From: JABIBT01 sp964481835
GTDB lineage: Archaea > Nanobdellota > Nanobdellia > SCGC-AAA011-G17 > PNOQ01
Direction of reading: 5' to 3'
NCBI GenBank assembly: GCA_964481835.1
Contig: CAYZTT010000003.1
Location: forward strand, 1 to 48,751
Length of the DNA: 48,751 nt
Shown piece after piece: positions 48,715-48,751 of the stretch (its first letter is position 1; each line of letters starts with the position of its first letter). The notes under the pieces are model-generated. The model searched no databases, had not been told where the DNA came from, and saw only the letters and a program-made list of their open reading frames with translations. The position numbers and the translations under genes were made by a program.

Positions 48715-48751
48715 TTAGAAATCTAGTTCGTCTAAGTTTATGTCATCTAAC
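48715..48751 (-). CDS. 3' end of a further gene (partial)
   Basis: The last 37 bases read on the minus strand as an open frame ending in LDDINLDELDF and a TAA stop, followed by a T-rich stretch. The acidic tail and codon choice fit a real protein end, but 12 codons do not allow identification. The rest lies outside the window. Confidence 0.45.
   Translation of the reverse strand, partial: LDDINLDELDF

Noticed and set aside
1..48751. CRISPR array, insertion sequences or integrase-flanked provirus
   Set aside because: No regularly spaced direct repeats, transposase, integrase or terminal inverted repeats were seen; the gene-free gaps are too short for an array.

Overview
The window is a piece of an AT-rich archaeal chromosome. 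Genes are tightly packed, mostly with TATA-type promoters and short or overlapping junctions. The archaeal markers are an archaeal-type RNase P RNA, Sec61-beta, alpha-NAC, L7Ae, S28e, L24e, S6e, S24e, S27ae, L10e, L35Ae, Rpo7/Spt4, aIF2-gamma, aIF5B, archaeal GluRS and SRP54. Bacterial-type gyrase, ScpA, LspA and many small unknown proteins sit among them. This mix fits a DPANN archaeon of the Woesearchaeota/Pacearchaeota type. That placement is inference from gene content, not from a phylogeny.

Layout. 1-5.9 kb: 3' end of 23S rRNA, RNase P RNA, secretion and chaperone genes, a MinD-like ATPase with two overlapping partner genes, two tRNA-His genes and hisS. A probable extra small RNA lies just before the second tRNA-His. 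5.9-8.6 kb (minus strand): small membrane proteins with scpA, then S27ae-S24e-Spt4-Rpo7, with a strongly base-paired unassigned element between the two groups. 8.6-13 kb: a secreted sialidase, a PIN protein, two secreted RHS-core proteins with different C-termini and a small secreted protein. 13.1-17.4 kb: gyrBA. 17.4-22.1 kb (minus): aIF2-gamma, S6e, aIF5B, NDK, L24e, S28e, L7Ae, the classical archaeal translation cluster; L24e (55 aa) is very short. 22.1-27.8 kb: accessory genes, including a third RHS-core protein, a nucleotidyltransferase pair and an SRP54 NG domain that has lost its M domain. 27.8-29.9 kb: GluRS and a PUA-like protein. 29.9-35.6 kb (minus): cell-surface proteins, among them a 1472-residue Cys-rich putative lipoprotein with beta-helix blocks and a transglutaminase-like core. 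35.7-38.1 kb: methyltransferase, YjbQ, TyrRS and lipoprotein signal peptidase LspA. 38.1-42.6 kb: three-gene operon (unknown, EndoIV-like TIM barrel, nucleotidyltransferase-HEPN). 42.6-48.75 kb (minus): unknown protein, PEP synthase, a small membrane protein, L10e, L35Ae, a second nucleotidyltransferase-HEPN protein and the tail of one more gene.

The housekeeping genes form the frame; the variable part is a set of secreted or surface proteins. The most notable are three short RHS proteins sharing an almost constant ~155-residue signal-peptide-plus-core module but carrying unrelated C-terminal domains. One looks like a caspase-type peptidase and one like an RNase toxin, so together they resemble a miniature polymorphic toxin system. 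The third lies at the edge of a block (about 23.9-26.9 kb) with different codon choice, which ends inside a chimeric SRP54 gene. Sialidase, LspA with a lipobox protein, and a beta-barrel-like protein suggest an elaborate surface, possibly for host or neighbour contact. No gene-free stretch exceeds 300 bases; the longest, 25722-25959, holds two promoters and a recurrent motif.
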